This document shows positions 27,125 to 37,007 of a stretch of 64,000 nt of DNA, piece by piece; the first letter of the stretch is position 1; every line of letters begins with the position of its first letter. Origin of the DNA: Thiolinea disciformis DSM 14473 (GTDB lineage: Bacteria > Pseudomonadota > Gammaproteobacteria > Thiotrichales > Thiotrichaceae); contig NZ_AQVE01000001.1 of NCBI RefSeq assembly GCF_000371925.1, positions 62,001 to 126,000 of the forward strand, given 5' to 3'. The translations under genes were made by a program, and so were the position numbers. Below the pieces are notes generated by a model. The model did not search any database. It was not told the DNA's origin and saw only the letters and a program-made list of their open reading frames with translations.

Positions 27125-28942
27125 TTATTTGGCTAGCCTCTTAAACTTGGGGCTAGCTAACAACAGCAATCCTATTAGATAGCCTAAGCCTAAACTACCA
27201 CCACCGCCTGAAGATTTACTTTGCACTATGACTTGCGTATCCGCCTCAGCCGTTAAACCTGTGTCATCTGTTAAAGCTACTTTAAAGGCCAAAGTCATAG
27301 GCAAATTGGGCGCATTGAAACTAATATTCGCCGTATTTTGGCCTTGTATGATCACGGCTTCACCGGCGGTTTGTGTCCACACATATTGGGTAATGCTACC
27401 ATAACTATCATCCACGCTATCTTTAGCGCTAAGACTGACTGCATCCCCCGTGTAGACGGTTTGATTCGCGCTGATTTTCGCACTGGGAGCGGTACTCACC
27501 GCTTGTACCGCACGATAAGCATCTAGCATACCCGTGCCACAGGTACTGGTATGGCAGACACACGCAATATTTTGCTCCAGATTACAACCCAATATATCTA
27601 CTGCTCCATTGAGCGTGCTCGGAAAAGCGCGTGCCGTGGCTTGCAATTTATTTCTCAATAAATCCGGCAGTTGCGCTGGATTAATCACGGCAGCGTTACG
27701 CAAATTTGGGTTAGCGGCAAGCATGAGCGCTACAGTACCAGCGACCATAGGTGCGGCATGACTAGTACCACTTTTTACGATCAAAGTATCCGTTTCGGGC
27801 GCGTGCAAGCCGGTATTAGATAAAGAAACAATATCTTGAGCCGGTGCTGCAATCGTATTCGCGCCATAATTCGCAAAAGGCGCGCGTGCACCTTCTTTGG
27901 TCAAACCAGTGACTGCAATCACACCATTACAATTCGCAGGCGCCGAGCCAGCAACATTGCGATTTTCATTCCCCGCCGCAACAACAACGCTAATACCCTT
28001 ACTATTGAGTAAATTGATAGCGGTTTGCTCGGTTCGGGAGCAAGTCTCATAAGAATTCGTCCCCACACTCAGATTAATAATGTGTGCGGGGTTTAAATTG
28101 ACTGGTAAACCTGTGACAGACTCACCCGCCGCCCATAACATACCATCGACTTCATCCGACAGGGTTCCTGCAATAGGCGATAAAATTCGAACATTCAATA
28201 CCTTGGTATTCCAACCCACCCCCGCAATACCCAAACTATTATTGGCAATAGCACCGAGCACACCGGCAACTTGCGTTCCATGCCAATCACTTAGCAAACT
28301 GGAGTCAGCCGCCGTGCCAGGATCAGTGGGGTTAGCGTCTCGTCCATCGCCATCATTCGCATTAGCCGCTGCGCTAATCATGTCATAGCCCGAGGTCGAC
28401 ACAACACCACTCACTAATTGCCCTTGCAAATCGGCATGAGCACTCATACCGGAATCCAAGATCGCAACAACGGTTTCCGCATTCCCCTTACTTAAAGTCC
28501 AAGCATTAACGAGATTGGCAGCGCCTGCGTAGGCTTCAGGTGCGGCAAGATACCATTGCTGGGCAAAAGCACTGTCGTTCGTACTAATTGCTTTCGGATA
28601 ACGCAAACTGTCGGGTTCAACATATTCAATTGTATTATCACTCAAGGCGATGGATTTTGCGTAGGTTTGTGCATCCTCCAGCGGCATGGCATAAGGTAAA
28701 CGCACAACATGCGCCCTGGTCAAACTCGCCATCGCACGCTTATAGCTCACTGCTAAACCCGTGCTAGCTTGAATCGTATCGGTGACTTGCTTAGCCAACG
28801 CTGTGGTATCACTAAAGCGCGCCTGCACTTCAGGACGGTATTTGATGATCAATTGATCAACCCAGGGTGACGCGTCGGCCACCACCCAGTGACTAGCACT
28901 CATCAACCAACTAGCCGCCACTAGCCTCATAAGTCGCTGCAT
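27125..28942 (-). CDS. Secreted S8 subtilisin-like protease with GlyGly-CTERM tail
   Basis: A 605-residue pre-pro-protease. Signal peptide about 1-23; an I9-type propeptide about 28-117 ending IEYVEPDSLRYP; catalytic triad D163 (ILDSGMS), H221 (DWHGTQVAG) and S394 (SGTSHAAPMVAG), with oxyanion N325 (AAGNEN); a PKD/Ig-like domain at about 485-570; then a Ser/Gly-rich SSGGGGSLG, a hydrophobic helix and a basic end, the GlyGly-CTERM sorting signal that rhombosortase processes. CAGGAG precedes the ATG. GlyGly-CTERM proteins are usually type II secretion substrates, and gspKLMN lie 12 kb away. A lipoprotein resembling its propeptide is encoded 17 bases upstream. Confidence 0.92.
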   Translation of the reverse strand: MQRLMRLVAASWLMSASHWVVADASPWVDQLIIKYRPEVQARFSDTTALAKQVTDTIQASTGLAVSYKRAMASLTRAHVVRLPYAMPLEDAQTYAKSIALSDNTIEYVEPDSLRYPKAISTNDSAFAQQWYLAAPEAYAGAANLVNAWTLSKGNAETVVAILDSGMSAHADLQGQLVSGVVSTSGYDMISAAANANDGDGRDANPTDPGTAADSSLLSDWHGTQVAGVLGAIANNSLGIAGVGWNTKVLNVRILSPIAGTLSDEVDGMLWAAGESVTGLPVNLNPAHIINLSVGTNSYETCSRTEQTAINLLNSKGISVVVAAGNENRNVAGSAPANCNGVIAVTGLTKEGARAPFANYGANTIAAPAQDIVSLSNTGLHAPETDTLIVKSGTSHAAPMVAGTVALMLAANPNLRNAAVINPAQLPDLLRNKLQATARAFPSTLNGAVDILGCNLEQNIACVCHTSTCGTGMLDAYRAVQAVSTAPSAKISANQTVYTGDAVSLSAKDSVDDSYGSITQYVWTQTAGEAVIIQGQNTANISFNAPNLPMTLAFKVALTDDTGLTAEADTQVIVQSKSSGGGGSLGLGYLIGLLLLASPKFKRLAK

Positions 28943-28959
28943 GAAAACAGACTCCTGAT

Positions 28960-29280
28960 TTAACGTTGATAACGCGGATAATCGGGTTCGGCGTATTCCA
29001 CCTGTTCAAGTTCAGACAAACGTTGTGCTAATGCTTCAGCCTCATGGCGTGTTAAAGCCGGACTCAGCGTAACCACAAAAGCCCCTAAACTAATTGAATG
29101 AGAATACGTCACTACAATAGGTAGTGCTGCCGATTGCAAACCTGCCAATAATTCCGCGCTTGGCATCGCTGTTTCATTCACGACTGGTTTAATAATTAGC
29201 TGGTGAATAAACAGGTTTTCCGTTTGCATTTTGTAACATCCTGACAAAAAAGCAGTCAGACATACTATGCGTAACCACAT
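28960..29280 (-). CDS. Lipoprotein resembling a free-standing I9 protease propeptide
   Basis: A 106-residue lipoprotein: a very short signal peptide ending in the lipobox LSGC (lipid-carrying C15). The mature part parallels the propeptide of the protease encoded just downstream: FIHQLIIK against WVDQLIIK, an alpha/beta middle, then VEYAEPDYPRY against IEYVEPDSLRY at the same spacing. I9 propeptides fold and inhibit their protease, so a tethered inhibitor, intramolecular-chaperone-in-trans or immunity role is inferred. The ATG at 29280 is chosen over TTG at 29292. The same operon as the protease is likely (17-base gap). Confidence 0.75.
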   Translation of the reverse strand: MWLRIVCLTAFLSGCYKMQTENLFIHQLIIKPVVNETAMPSAELLAGLQSAALPIVVTYSHSISLGAFVVTLSPALTRHEAEALAQRLSELEQVEYAEPDYPRYQR

Positions 29281-29390
29281 CGAAAGTTGCAAGTAGCTAG
29301 CACCAAATAAATAAATTTAATTACAAAGTTGTATAAATTAAACGGATAAAAACCTAGTCAATTACTAAAGCTTTTTTAGTAAAAAGGCAT

Positions 29391-29422
29391 AAAAAAAGCC
29401 CATAGCTTGATGGCTATAGGCT
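29391..29422 (-). terminator. Rho-independent terminator of typA
   Basis: On the minus strand AGCCTATAGC (29422-29413) pairs with GCTATGGGCT (29406-29397), one mismatch, six-base loop, followed by seven T. It lies just beyond the typA stop. Confidence 0.85.
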
Positions 29423-29450
29423 TACCTGGAAGTTTAGTACAAAAAACGAC

Positions 29451-31292
29451 TTAGGCGGCGTCAGCTTTATTAGCGCGCTTACGGTCGTTCTCTTGTAAGA
29501 AACGTTTGCGGATCCGAATGCTTTGCGGGGTCACTTCAACCAATTCATCGTCATCAATGAATTCCAGTGCCTGCTCTAAGGTAAAACGAATCGGTGGAGT
29601 CAAGATCAAGTTCTCATCCGTGCCAGCGGCACGAATATTGGTGAGCTGCTTAGCCTTGAGTGGATTCACTACTAAATCGTTATCGCGGCTATGAATCCCA
29701 ATCACCATGCCTTCGTACACTTCTTCCGCGTGACCAATAAATAAACGTCCACGCTCTTGCAAATTAAATAAGGCATAGGCTAAGGCTTTACCAGTGGCAT
29801 TGGAAATCAGGACACCATTGATGCGCTGCCCAATACGTCCGGACTTATAAGGGCCATAATGATCAAAGGTATGATATAACAACCCTGTGCCGGAAGTGGT
29901 AGTCATAAATTCGGTTTGGAAACCAATCAAGCCACGCGAAGGAATCACATACTCTAAACGCACACGGCCTTTGCCATCAGGCGACATATCTTTGAGCTCA
30001 CCACGGCGTGTGCCGAGCTTTTCCATAATCGCGCCTTGGTGCTGCTCTTCAATATCCAAAGTCACGCTTTCAAACGGTTCTTGGCGCTCGCCATTCACTT
30101 CGCGAATAATCACTTCAGGACGTGAAACCGCCAGCTCATAGCCTTCACGACGCATATTTTCAATCAAAATACCTAAATGCAGCTCGCCGCGACCTGATAC
30201 GCGAAACTTCTCGGGATCATCGGTTGGTTCAACTCGTAAGGCGACATTGTGCAAGAGCTCTTGTTGCAAGCGTTCTTGTAAACGGCGAGATGAAGTACCC
30301 GTTTTGACTTCACGACCTGCAAATGGTGAGGTATTGACTTGGAAGGTCATCGTGACGGTAGGTTCGTCAACCAATAAAGGCGGCAAAGCCGCAACATTAT
30401 CAGGGTCACAAATAGTGTCAGAGATAAAGAGCGCATCCATACCCGAGAAGGCAATAATATCGCCTGCACGTGCTTCTGAAACTTCTACTCGATCTAGGCC
30501 ATTGAAACCTAAGATTTTTAGAATGCGACCTGAGCGCGTATTGCCTTCACGGTCGATGGCCTTAACTGGCGTATTGGACTTAATCGTGCCTTGCTTAATA
30601 CGCCCAATACCGATAATGCCTAAATAAGGATTGTAGTCGAGCTGACTGACTTGCATCTGGAAAGGCGCATCAACATCAACATCCGGTGCTGGGACGTGAT
30701 TAATAATCGTCTCAAATAACGGGTTCATATCGCCACCATCCACAGTCTCTTCCAAACCGGCAAAACCATTTAAAGCAGACGCATAAACGACAGGGAAATC
30801 TAATTGCTCATTGGTAGCGCCCAAGTTATCGAATAATTCGAATACTTGATCCATCACCCAATGAGGACGGGCACCGGGGCGGTCAATTTTGTTAATCACT
30901 ACAATCGGGCGCAAGCCATGCGAAAAAGCCTTTTGTGTCACAAAACGGGTTTGTGGCATAGGGCCATCTACAGCATCTACCAACAATAATACCGAGTCTA
31001 CCATAGACAACACGCGCTCAACTTCACCACCGAAATCCGCGTGTCCCGGTGTATCGACGATATTGATACGGTATTCAGTATTATTCTTTGGATTAGTCCA
31101 ACGCAGGGCTGTATTTTTTGCCAAAATAGTAATACCGCGTTCTTTTTCTAGCGCATTCGAATCCATCATCCGCTCAGACACCTCGGCGCGAGCATCTAAA
31201 GTGCCGGATTGTTGTAATAATTTATCTACGAGCGTAGTTTTGCCATGGTCAACGTGGGCAATAATGGCGATATTGCGCAAATTTTGAATCAC
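29451..31292 (-). CDS. typA: Ribosome-associated GTPase TypA/BipA
   Basis: A 613-residue translational GTPase that binds the ribosome under stress and helps large-subunit assembly. G1 is AHVDHGKTT at 12-20, G3 is [13 protein letters not shown]4 NKID, and the C-terminal domain ends in the basic [12 protein letters not shown]. Length and the N-terminus ([19 protein letters not shown]) match the family, so the GTG at 31292 is the start. A TATAAT hexamer on the minus strand at 31327-31322 is a possible -10 element, without a convincing -35 at normal spacing. Confidence 0.96.
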   Translation of the reverse strand: MIQNLRNIAIIAHVDHGKTTLVDKLLQQSGTLDARAEVSERMMDSNALEKERGITILAKNTALRWTNPKNNTEYRINIVDTPGHADFGGEVERVLSMVDSVLLLVDAVDGPMPQTRFVTQKAFSHGLRPIVVINKIDRPGARPHWVMDQVFELFDNLGATNEQLDFPVVYASALNGFAGLEETVDGGDMNPLFETIINHVPAPDVDVDAPFQMQVSQLDYNPYLGIIGIGRIKQGTIKSNTPVKAIDREGNTRSGRILKILGFNGLDRVEVSEARAGDIIAFSGMDALFISDTICDPDNVAALPPLLVDEPTVTMTFQVNTSPFAGREVKTGTSSRRLQERLQQELLHNVALRVEPTDDPEKFRVSGRGELHLGILIENMRREGYELAVSRPEVIIREVNGERQEPFESVTLDIEEQHQGAIMEKLGTRRGELKDMSPDGKGRVRLEYVIPSRGLIGFQTEFMTTTSGTGLLYHTFDHYGPYKSGRIGQRINGVLISNATGKALAYALFNLQERGRLFIGHAEEVYEGMVIGIHSRDNDLVVNPLKAKQLTNIRAAGTDENLILTPPIRFTLEQALEFIDDDELVEVTPQSIRIRKRFLQENDRKRANKADAA

Positions 31293-31510
31293 AATTGTTT
31301 ACTCAAATCAAAAGAAGGCGCGATTATACGCGCACCCTATGACAATTTCATGGGCTTTTTCCGCAGCTTATTCCAGAAATACCACCGCTTGCTATTCGGT
31401 TTAGTCAATCATCAAACCAACTTATCCGCACATCCTCACAAGCAAAGATTATTGCTACATAAAAATCCATTATTTAGCCATACTCTCTAACAAAAAATTG
31501 GTAAAAACCC

Positions 31511-32188
31511 ATGAAATATTCAGTACTTACCTTAGCTTTAGCAGCAAGTTTAGCCGTGGGCTCAGCAGTAGCAGGTGGTGGTTCACCTTTCTATCTGGGT
31601 GCTGATGTAGGACTTACCAGTTCGGATGGGCACTATGATTATGACCCTAAGAAAGATGGTGGTTGTGGTGCTGATGACACTTGTTCTTTAGGCTTAGACC
31701 ATACCAATCGCGCGGCCCACCTGTATGGCGGGGTACAGTTGTCCGACAAATTTGCGATTGAAGCTGGCTACGTGGATTTAGGTGAAACCGTTTATGATGA
31801 TAGCATTGGTCTTTCTCAAGATACCACGGGTGTCACCTTGAAAGGCGTAGTGCGTCAACGCTTAGGCAAAACCTCTCCTACACTGGTTTATGGTAAAGCG
31901 GGCGTGGTTCGCTGGGATAGCGAAGTTAATGTGATTGACGAGACTGGCAAAAAAGACGTGTCACTAGCCCAGCAGACGGATTACAGTGCTACCGTAGGTG
32001 CTGGTCTTGAGTATGAATTTGCGGGCAATGCTAGTTTCCGTGCTGGCTGGGATCGTTATTTCGCAGTAGGTGAAAAAGACATTGACTCGTTTATTAAAGT
32101 GGATGAGAAGAAAGAGGCTATCGAATTCCATTCTATCAGCTCAGATGTTGATGTATTCTCGGCCGGTATTAAATACGATTTCTTATAA
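31511..32188 (+). CDS. Outer membrane beta-barrel protein (OmpA/porin-like)
   Basis: A 225-residue protein with a signal peptide cut after AVA (about residue 21). Alternating hydrophobic strands (FYLGADVGLT, HLYGGVQLSDKFAIEAGYVDLG, YSATVGAGLEYEF) and a C-terminal aromatic (KYDFL) identify a small outer membrane beta-barrel of about eight strands. An Asp/Gly/Cys-rich first loop (KKDGGCGADDTC) has two Cys that could form a disulfide. No peptidoglycan-binding OmpA domain is present. A strong terminator follows. The role is likely structural or adhesive; not further defined. Confidence 0.82.
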   Translation: MKYSVLTLALAASLAVGSAVAGGGSPFYLGADVGLTSSDGHYDYDPKKDGGCGADDTCSLGLDHTNRAAHLYGGVQLSDKFAIEAGYVDLGETVYDDSIGLSQDTTGVTLKGVVRQRLGKTSPTLVYGKAGVVRWDSEVNVIDETGKKDVSLAQQTDYSATVGAGLEYEFAGNASFRAGWDRYFAVGEKDIDSFIKVDEKKEAIEFHSISSDVDVFSAGIKYDFL

Positions 32189-32198
32189 AACCAGTCGT

Positions 32199-32227
32199 GA
32201 GCCTTCCCCATTGGAAGGCTCTTTTTT
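32199..32227 (+). terminator. Rho-independent terminator of the beta-barrel gene
   Basis: A perfect nine-base stem, GAGCCTTCC (32199-32207) with GGAAGGCTC (32213-32221), five-base loop and six T. It sits between the convergent beta-barrel gene and plsC. Confidence 0.93.
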
Positions 32228-32231
32228 GGTT

Positions 32232-32972
32232 CTAAGCTGGTTGAAATACCAGCTTTCCTTTTTCCGCTTCAATCCATTGTTCAACTTCTTGCATTAAAGC
32301 TTCCGCAGACTTGCCCGTGCTGGCAATAGGCTTACCTACTTTAACCGTAATGGTTCCGGGAATTTTAATATAAGAATGGCGTGGCCAACTGGCACCGGCA
32401 TTATGCGCAACCGGTAAAACGGGTACATTGGCATGAGTCGCTAAGATAGCCCCCCCCAATTTATAACGCGCTTTAGCACCAAATTTAACGCGTGTACCCT
32501 CTGGGAAAACAAACATCCAAATCCCCGCATCTAAACGTGCTTTCCCTTGTTCTTTCACCTGATCCACTGCATTTTGACCCGCTGAACGGTCAATCGCCAC
32601 AGGTTTAATCACGCGCAAGCCCCAACCGAAAAACGGAACTTTGAGTAATTCTCGTTTTAAAACCCACGTACCGGCTGGAAAGATAGGTGCAAAAGCAAGC
32701 GTTTCCCAAGTAGATTGATGATTCGCCATTAAGACGGCTGCACCCTGTGTAGGAATATTTTCAAGTCCTTCAATGCGATAATTCACGCCACAGGTAATTT
32801 TCAACCACCATACATTGAAGCTGCACCAAGACACTAAAATACGATACGCCGTAGGATAGGGAATAAAGTTTAGTAGCGGCGATAACAAGCCATAAAATAA
32901 TGTGCTACTCGCAAAACCTAGCCAAAACAGTGTTGCACGCACACCGAGCCACAGTTTGGTAACAATGCCCAT
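32232..32972 (-). CDS. plsC: 1-acyl-sn-glycerol-3-phosphate acyltransferase
   Basis: Acylates lysophosphatidic acid to phosphatidic acid at the inner membrane. Of 246 residues, the N-terminal 60 hold hydrophobic membrane segments; the catalytic box is NHQSTWE (H85, with Glu at the position often Asp) and the glycerophosphate-binding motif FPEGTR lies near 155. AAGGAG precedes the ATG, and only four bases separate it from rdgB, so rph-rdgB-plsC form one operon. A lysophospholipid acyltransferase of slightly different specificity is possible. Confidence 0.9.
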   Translation of the reverse strand: MGIVTKLWLGVRATLFWLGFASSTLFYGLLSPLLNFIPYPTAYRILVSWCSFNVWWLKITCGVNYRIEGLENIPTQGAAVLMANHQSTWETLAFAPIFPAGTWVLKRELLKVPFFGWGLRVIKPVAIDRSAGQNAVDQVKEQGKARLDAGIWMFVFPEGTRVKFGAKARYKLGGAILATHANVPVLPVAHNAGASWPRHSYIKIPGTITVKVGKPIASTGKSAEALMQEVEQWIEAEKGKLVFQPA

Positions 32973-32976
32973 GACG

Positions 32977-33579
32977 CTACTCCTTCAGTTCAGCCGCTAA
33001 TAATTGCCATAAGCGTTGCATAGCTTGCCCGCGATGGCTGATGCGATTTTTTTCTGCTGGATCTAATTGTGCAGCGCTACAATGATGGCTTGGCACATAA
33101 AACAAAGGATCATAGCCAAAACCTTGCTCACCTTGAGGAGTTAATAGAATAGACCCCTGCCAACTTGCCTCGGCAATTAAGGGAATAGGGTCATCTGGCG
33201 CTCGCAAATAAACAATGCAACAACGAAAGGCTGCTTGGCGTTCCGTAGCTGGAATCGCACTTAGCTTATCTAAAAGTTTGAGATTATTAGCGGTATCATT
33301 GGCATTTTCACCGGCATAACGTGCGGAATACAGCCCAGGGTCACCGTTTAATGCCTTTACCACCAAACCAGAATCATCGGCAAGGGCTGGCAAACCACTA
33401 TACATCGCTGCATTGCGTGCCTTTAGTAGGGCATTTTCAACAAAACTCATACCGGTTTCAGGAATTTCTGGCACATTCAAGTCAGACTGACGCACGACCT
33501 CAACGCCTGAATCGGCAAATAAAGCATTAAATTCGCGCACTTTACCTTGATTGCCTGACGCAAGAACGATGCGTTTCAT
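32977..33579 (-). CDS. rdgB: Non-canonical purine NTP pyrophosphatase RdgB
   Basis: A 200-residue Ham1/RdgB house-cleaning enzyme that removes dITP, dXTP and ITP from the nucleotide pool. The nucleotide-binding [10 protein letters not shown], the acidic LADDSGL and the C-terminal [10 protein letters not shown] motif are intact. It overlaps the rph stop by four bases, a translational coupling seen widely for rph-rdgB. Confidence 0.95.
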   Translation of the reverse strand: MKRIVLASGNQGKVREFNALFADSGVEVVRQSDLNVPEIPETGMSFVENALLKARNAAMYSGLPALADDSGLVVKALNGDPGLYSARYAGENANDTANNLKLLDKLSAIPATERQAAFRCCIVYLRAPDDPIPLIAEASWQGSILLTPQGEQGFGYDPLFYVPSHHCSAAQLDPAEKNRISHRGQAMQRLWQLLAAELKE

Positions 33580-34292
33580 AGCGCTAATGACTCATTTTGT
33601 AACACCATGATTTCACGAATTCCTTGTTCGGCTAAGTCCATCATGCTGTTCAATTCTTCACGCCGAAACGCGTGACCCTCAGCAGTACCCTGCAATTCAA
33701 TAAAATGCCCAGCGTCATTCATCACAATATTCATATCAGTTTCAGCGTCGGAGTCTTCCTCATAATCTAAATCCAGCACCGGTGCACCCTTATAAATACC
33801 AACAGAAACGGAAGCGACTTGTCCATGAATGGGATTTTTCTTGATTTTGTTTTGCTTAAGTAAGGATTGAATCGCGTCTTGCAAAGCGACATAAGAACCA
33901 CTAATGGAGGCGGTGCGCGTGCCGCCATCGGCTTGTAACACATCACAGTCTAAGGTGATTTGGCGCTCACCGAGTGCATCTAAATCCACCACTGCTCGCA
34001 AAGCACGGCCAATTAAACGCTGGATTTCCATAGTGCGACCGGATTGCTTGCCTTTAGCGGCCTCACGCTGCACGCGACTATGCGTTGAGCGCGGTAACAT
34101 CCCATATTCAGCCGTTACCCAACCTTGGCCCTTGCCCTTTAAGAAAGGCGGAACGCGTTCTTCCACCGTCGCAGTACATAACACGCGGGTATTACCAAAT
34201 TCCACTAATACTGAACCTTCAGCATGACAAGTAAAGTTGCGCGTGAATTTGACGGGGCGCATTTGCTCTGACGTGCGTCCACTTGGCCTCAT
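33576..34292 (-). CDS. rph: Ribonuclease PH
   Basis: Phosphorolytic 3'-exoribonuclease that trims tRNA precursors. The ATG at 34292 gives 238 residues, the standard length, and lies eight bases after AGGA; an ATG two codons earlier is too close to that site. Motifs: [22 protein letters not shown], the GGRT-like [20 protein letters not shown] and the catalytic-region [15 protein letters not shown]. The C-terminus is complete, unlike the frameshifted E. coli K-12 gene. A TATAAT at 34327-34322 on the minus strand is a candidate -10. Confidence 0.96.
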   Translation of the reverse strand: MRPSGRTSEQMRPVKFTRNFTCHAEGSVLVEFGNTRVLCTATVEERVPPFLKGKGQGWVTAEYGMLPRSTHSRVQREAAKGKQSGRTMEIQRLIGRALRAVVDLDALGERQITLDCDVLQADGGTRTASISGSYVALQDAIQSLLKQNKIKKNPIHGQVASVSVGIYKGAPVLDLDYEEDSDAETDMNIVMNDAGHFIELQGTAEGHAFRREELNSMMDLAEQGIREIMVLQNESLAL

Positions 34293-34392
34293 GGTCATGT
34301 TCCTAACCCTAAAAGCGCTAGATTATACGCATAAGTCTAGGCTTCGAGCAGACAAACGCCTGAAAAATTTGTGCCAATCTAAAAAATGTTGG

Positions 34393-35931
34393 TTAAAGCG
34401 CTTCCAATAATAAGCTGGTGCCCGTCATTGCGGCTGGTTTTTTCAAGCCCATCAGTTGTAACACAGTGGGGGCAATATTACTCAAGCCACCACTGGTGGA
34501 CAAACGCCAGTGCTGTTGATCCATGACCAAGCAAGGTACAGGGTAAACGGTATGTTGGGTATTTGGCTCACCAGTTAATGGATCAATATATTCGTCACAA
34601 TTGCCATGATCCGCTGTTAATAGCACGGAGTAATCATTTACCACGGCTGCGTCTAAGACGCGCCCGACTTCGTGATCCAACGCTTCCACTGCACGAATGA
34701 CTGCACTTGGCACCGCAGTATGACCAACCATATCACCATTAGCAAAATTGACGACGACGAACCCATATTCGTTTTTATTCAATTGGGCAATAACAGCATC
34801 AGCCACCTCGGGCGCGCTCATTTCGGGCTTCAAGTCATAGGTTTCAACACGCGGTGAGTCAATCACCAAGCGATCTTCCCCCAGATAAGGTTTCTCAATT
34901 CCGCTATTGAAAAAGAAGGTGACATGCGCATACTTTTCGGTTTCCGAACAGTGGAATTGCTTGAGACCTGCGTCGCTAATCACCTGTGCGAGATTCGTGG
35001 TGGGGCGCTCAGGTTCGAACATCACAGGCACACCATATTTTTTGTCATACAACGTCATGGTCGTAAGATTGACTAAACAGTAATCGCCACGGTCAAACCC
35101 ATTAAAATCAGCCAGCGCTAGTGCTTCAGACATTTGGCGCGGACGATCATTGCGGAAGTTAAAAAATAACACCTGATCATCGGCTAACATGCGCTCTGCA
35201 TTAGGCATAATGCGCGGACTAATAAACTCATCACCTTCATCATGCGCATAAGCATCCGCTACGGCTGCCATCGCATTTGCAGCCGGCTTACCTATTTTAT
35301 GCACATAAGCATCCCAAGCCATCTTAGTACGCTCCCAACGCTTATCGCGATCCATCGCATAGAATCGGCCGCACACGGTTGCAATTTGCCCGCCAGTCCC
35401 TTGTAAAGCTTCATCAACGCGGGCCAAGAAGGGTGATGCACAACGTGGCGCAGTGTCACGTCCATCGGTAATCGCATGAACGACAGGTTTTACTCCTGCT
35501 TGGGCGGTCGCCGCGATTAATGCTTCCAAATGGTTGATATGACTATGCACACCGCCATCAGATACTAAACCGATTAGATGCAAAGGACGATTCGCCGCTT
35601 TTGCTTTGGCGAGTGCAGCTTGGAAAATAGCATTTTTCGCTAAACTACCATCAGCGGCTGCATCATCGATGCGCACTAAATCTTGTTTAAAAATCGCGCC
35701 GCACCCCAAAGTCATATGGCCAACCTCAGAATTACCCATTTGACCATCAGGCAAGCCCACCGCACGCCCTGAGGCTTGCAAGGTGGTATGCGCATAGCTA
35801 CCGAAATAGCGATCTAAGTTGGGTGTATCCGCTTCATAAACCGCGTTATAACGTTTACTAGGATTAACACCGAAGCCGTCAAGAATGATCAATAAAACCT
35901 TGCGGCGTGGCGGTAAAGTAACTTGGCTCAT
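34393..35931 (-). CDS. gpmI: 2,3-bisphosphoglycerate-independent phosphoglycerate mutase
   Basis: Interconverts 3- and 2-phosphoglycerate in glycolysis and in the outflow of Calvin-cycle carbon; alkaline-phosphatase superfamily with two Mn ions. The 512 residues hold the metal motif LDGFG near 17, the catalytic S68 in GQMGNSEVGH, the TDGRDT loop and the C-terminal TADHGN. The start overlaps the tatC stop by four bases, tying a glycolytic enzyme to the tat operon. Confidence 0.95.
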   Translation of the reverse strand: MSQVTLPPRRKVLLIILDGFGVNPSKRYNAVYEADTPNLDRYFGSYAHTTLQASGRAVGLPDGQMGNSEVGHMTLGCGAIFKQDLVRIDDAAADGSLAKNAIFQAALAKAKAANRPLHLIGLVSDGGVHSHINHLEALIAATAQAGVKPVVHAITDGRDTAPRCASPFLARVDEALQGTGGQIATVCGRFYAMDRDKRWERTKMAWDAYVHKIGKPAANAMAAVADAYAHDEGDEFISPRIMPNAERMLADDQVLFFNFRNDRPRQMSEALALADFNGFDRGDYCLVNLTTMTLYDKKYGVPVMFEPERPTTNLAQVISDAGLKQFHCSETEKYAHVTFFFNSGIEKPYLGEDRLVIDSPRVETYDLKPEMSAPEVADAVIAQLNKNEYGFVVVNFANGDMVGHTAVPSAVIRAVEALDHEVGRVLDAAVVNDYSVLLTADHGNCDEYIDPLTGEPNTQHTVYPVPCLVMDQQHWRLSTSGGLSNIAPTVLQLMGLKKPAAMTGTSLLLEAL

Positions 35932-37007
35932 GGTGTTTTATCCGTATCAGTCGTAGTGGAGCGCTTGTCCGGCGTTTGCGCTGCTAAACGGGCTTGCTCA
36001 TCCACGGCAGCTTGTTCTGCATCAATACGCTCCATTTCTGCGTCCATTTCTTCAGGTGTCAAAGGCCGATAATCTGGCTCGGCTTGTTTGGGTTCAGGTG
36101 GATGGTTTTCCGTTTCGCGAAAACTATAGCGCTCATCCTCCCAAGCCAGCGGACTTTCGACATCATCGCCTGCACGTAATGAGGCAGCCGTGGTGCTACT
36201 TGCACGCTCAGCCGCGTATTCGGTATCTTGAGCCGCACGGTCCGCCGCTTCCATTTCTTGTTTTTGCACAGCCGACTCTTTTATACGCTTGTCAAAAAAC
36301 TTACTCGCTACCAAGCCAACTTCAAATAAAAACCACATGGGAATGGCTAGCATGACTTGGGATAAGACATCTGGCGGGGTCAGCAACATGCCCACAACAA
36401 AGGCCGCAACAATGACATAAGGGCGTGATTTGACTAAATCTTCGCGTGAGACCATGCCACTGTTGATTAATAAAATAGTAGCAATTGGCATTTCAAAGCA
36501 AAAACCAAACGCCAAAAACATCATCATGACAAAATCAAGATAATCGGCAATATCTGGCATTACCGTCACATTGGTCGGTGCAAAAGCGGGCAAAACGCTG
36601 AACATCATCGGTAAGACAATGAAATAGGCGAAGGCCATCCCAAGATAGAATAATAAAACCGCCGACACCAACATGGGAATGGCAAGGCGTTTTTCGTGTT
36701 GATACAGGCCGGGCGCAACAAAACGCCATAACTGGTACAACACATAAGGCAAGGCCAACACAAAGGCCAGTAATAGCGCCAATTTATAGGGCACTAAAAA
36801 AGTATTAACGATGCCCGTAGAAATTTGTTCCGGTATATAGCGTGTTAGAGGGTTAGCCAGCAAGGCATATAATTTCTGTGCAAATGGCATTAGAACCAGA
36901 AATACGATGCCGACCGCCAAGACAATACGCAATAAACAGTCACGTAATTCCACTAAATGCGACAGAAAGCCTTGTTCCTGTGCGGCTTGAGGGGGATTTT
37001 TGCTCAT
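35928..37007 (-). CDS. tatC: Sec-independent translocase subunit TatC with long C-terminal extension
   Basis: Receptor subunit of the twin-arginine translocase. Six membrane helices fill the first 240 residues or so, opening with the conserved FLSHLVELRDCLLR. TatC is normally about 250 residues; this one has 359, the extra 110 being a soluble, Glu/Asp/Ala-rich, probably disordered cytoplasmic tail (RYSFRETENHPPEPKQ, then LTPEEMDAEMERIDAEQA). The frame is continuous and overlaps both neighbours by four bases, so the tail is not an artefact of a wrong stop. Confidence 0.93.
   Translation of the reverse strand: MSKNPPQAAQEQGFLSHLVELRDCLLRIVLAVGIVFLVLMPFAQKLYALLANPLTRYIPEQISTGIVNTFLVPYKLALLLAFVLALPYVLYQLWRFVAPGLYQHEKRLAIPMLVSAVLLFYLGMAFAYFIVLPMMFSVLPAFAPTNVTVMPDIADYLDFVMMMFLAFGFCFEMPIATILLINSGMVSREDLVKSRPYVIVAAFVVGMLLTPPDVLSQVMLAIPMWFLFEVGLVASKFFDKRIKESAVQKQEMEAADRAAQDTEYAAERASSTTAASLRAGDDVESPLAWEDERYSFRETENHPPEPKQAEPDYRPLTPEEMDAEMERIDAEQAAVDEQARLAAQTPDKRSTTTDTDKTP

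Noticed and set aside
30889-31287. A 132-codon plus-strand open frame opposite typA
   Set aside because: It is a shadow of the strongly conserved typA coding frame; no ribosome site.
32232-32972. PlsC has Glu in place of Asp in the HX4D box
   Set aside because: HQSTWE is a known natural variant of the acyltransferase motif, so it is unlikely to be inactive.
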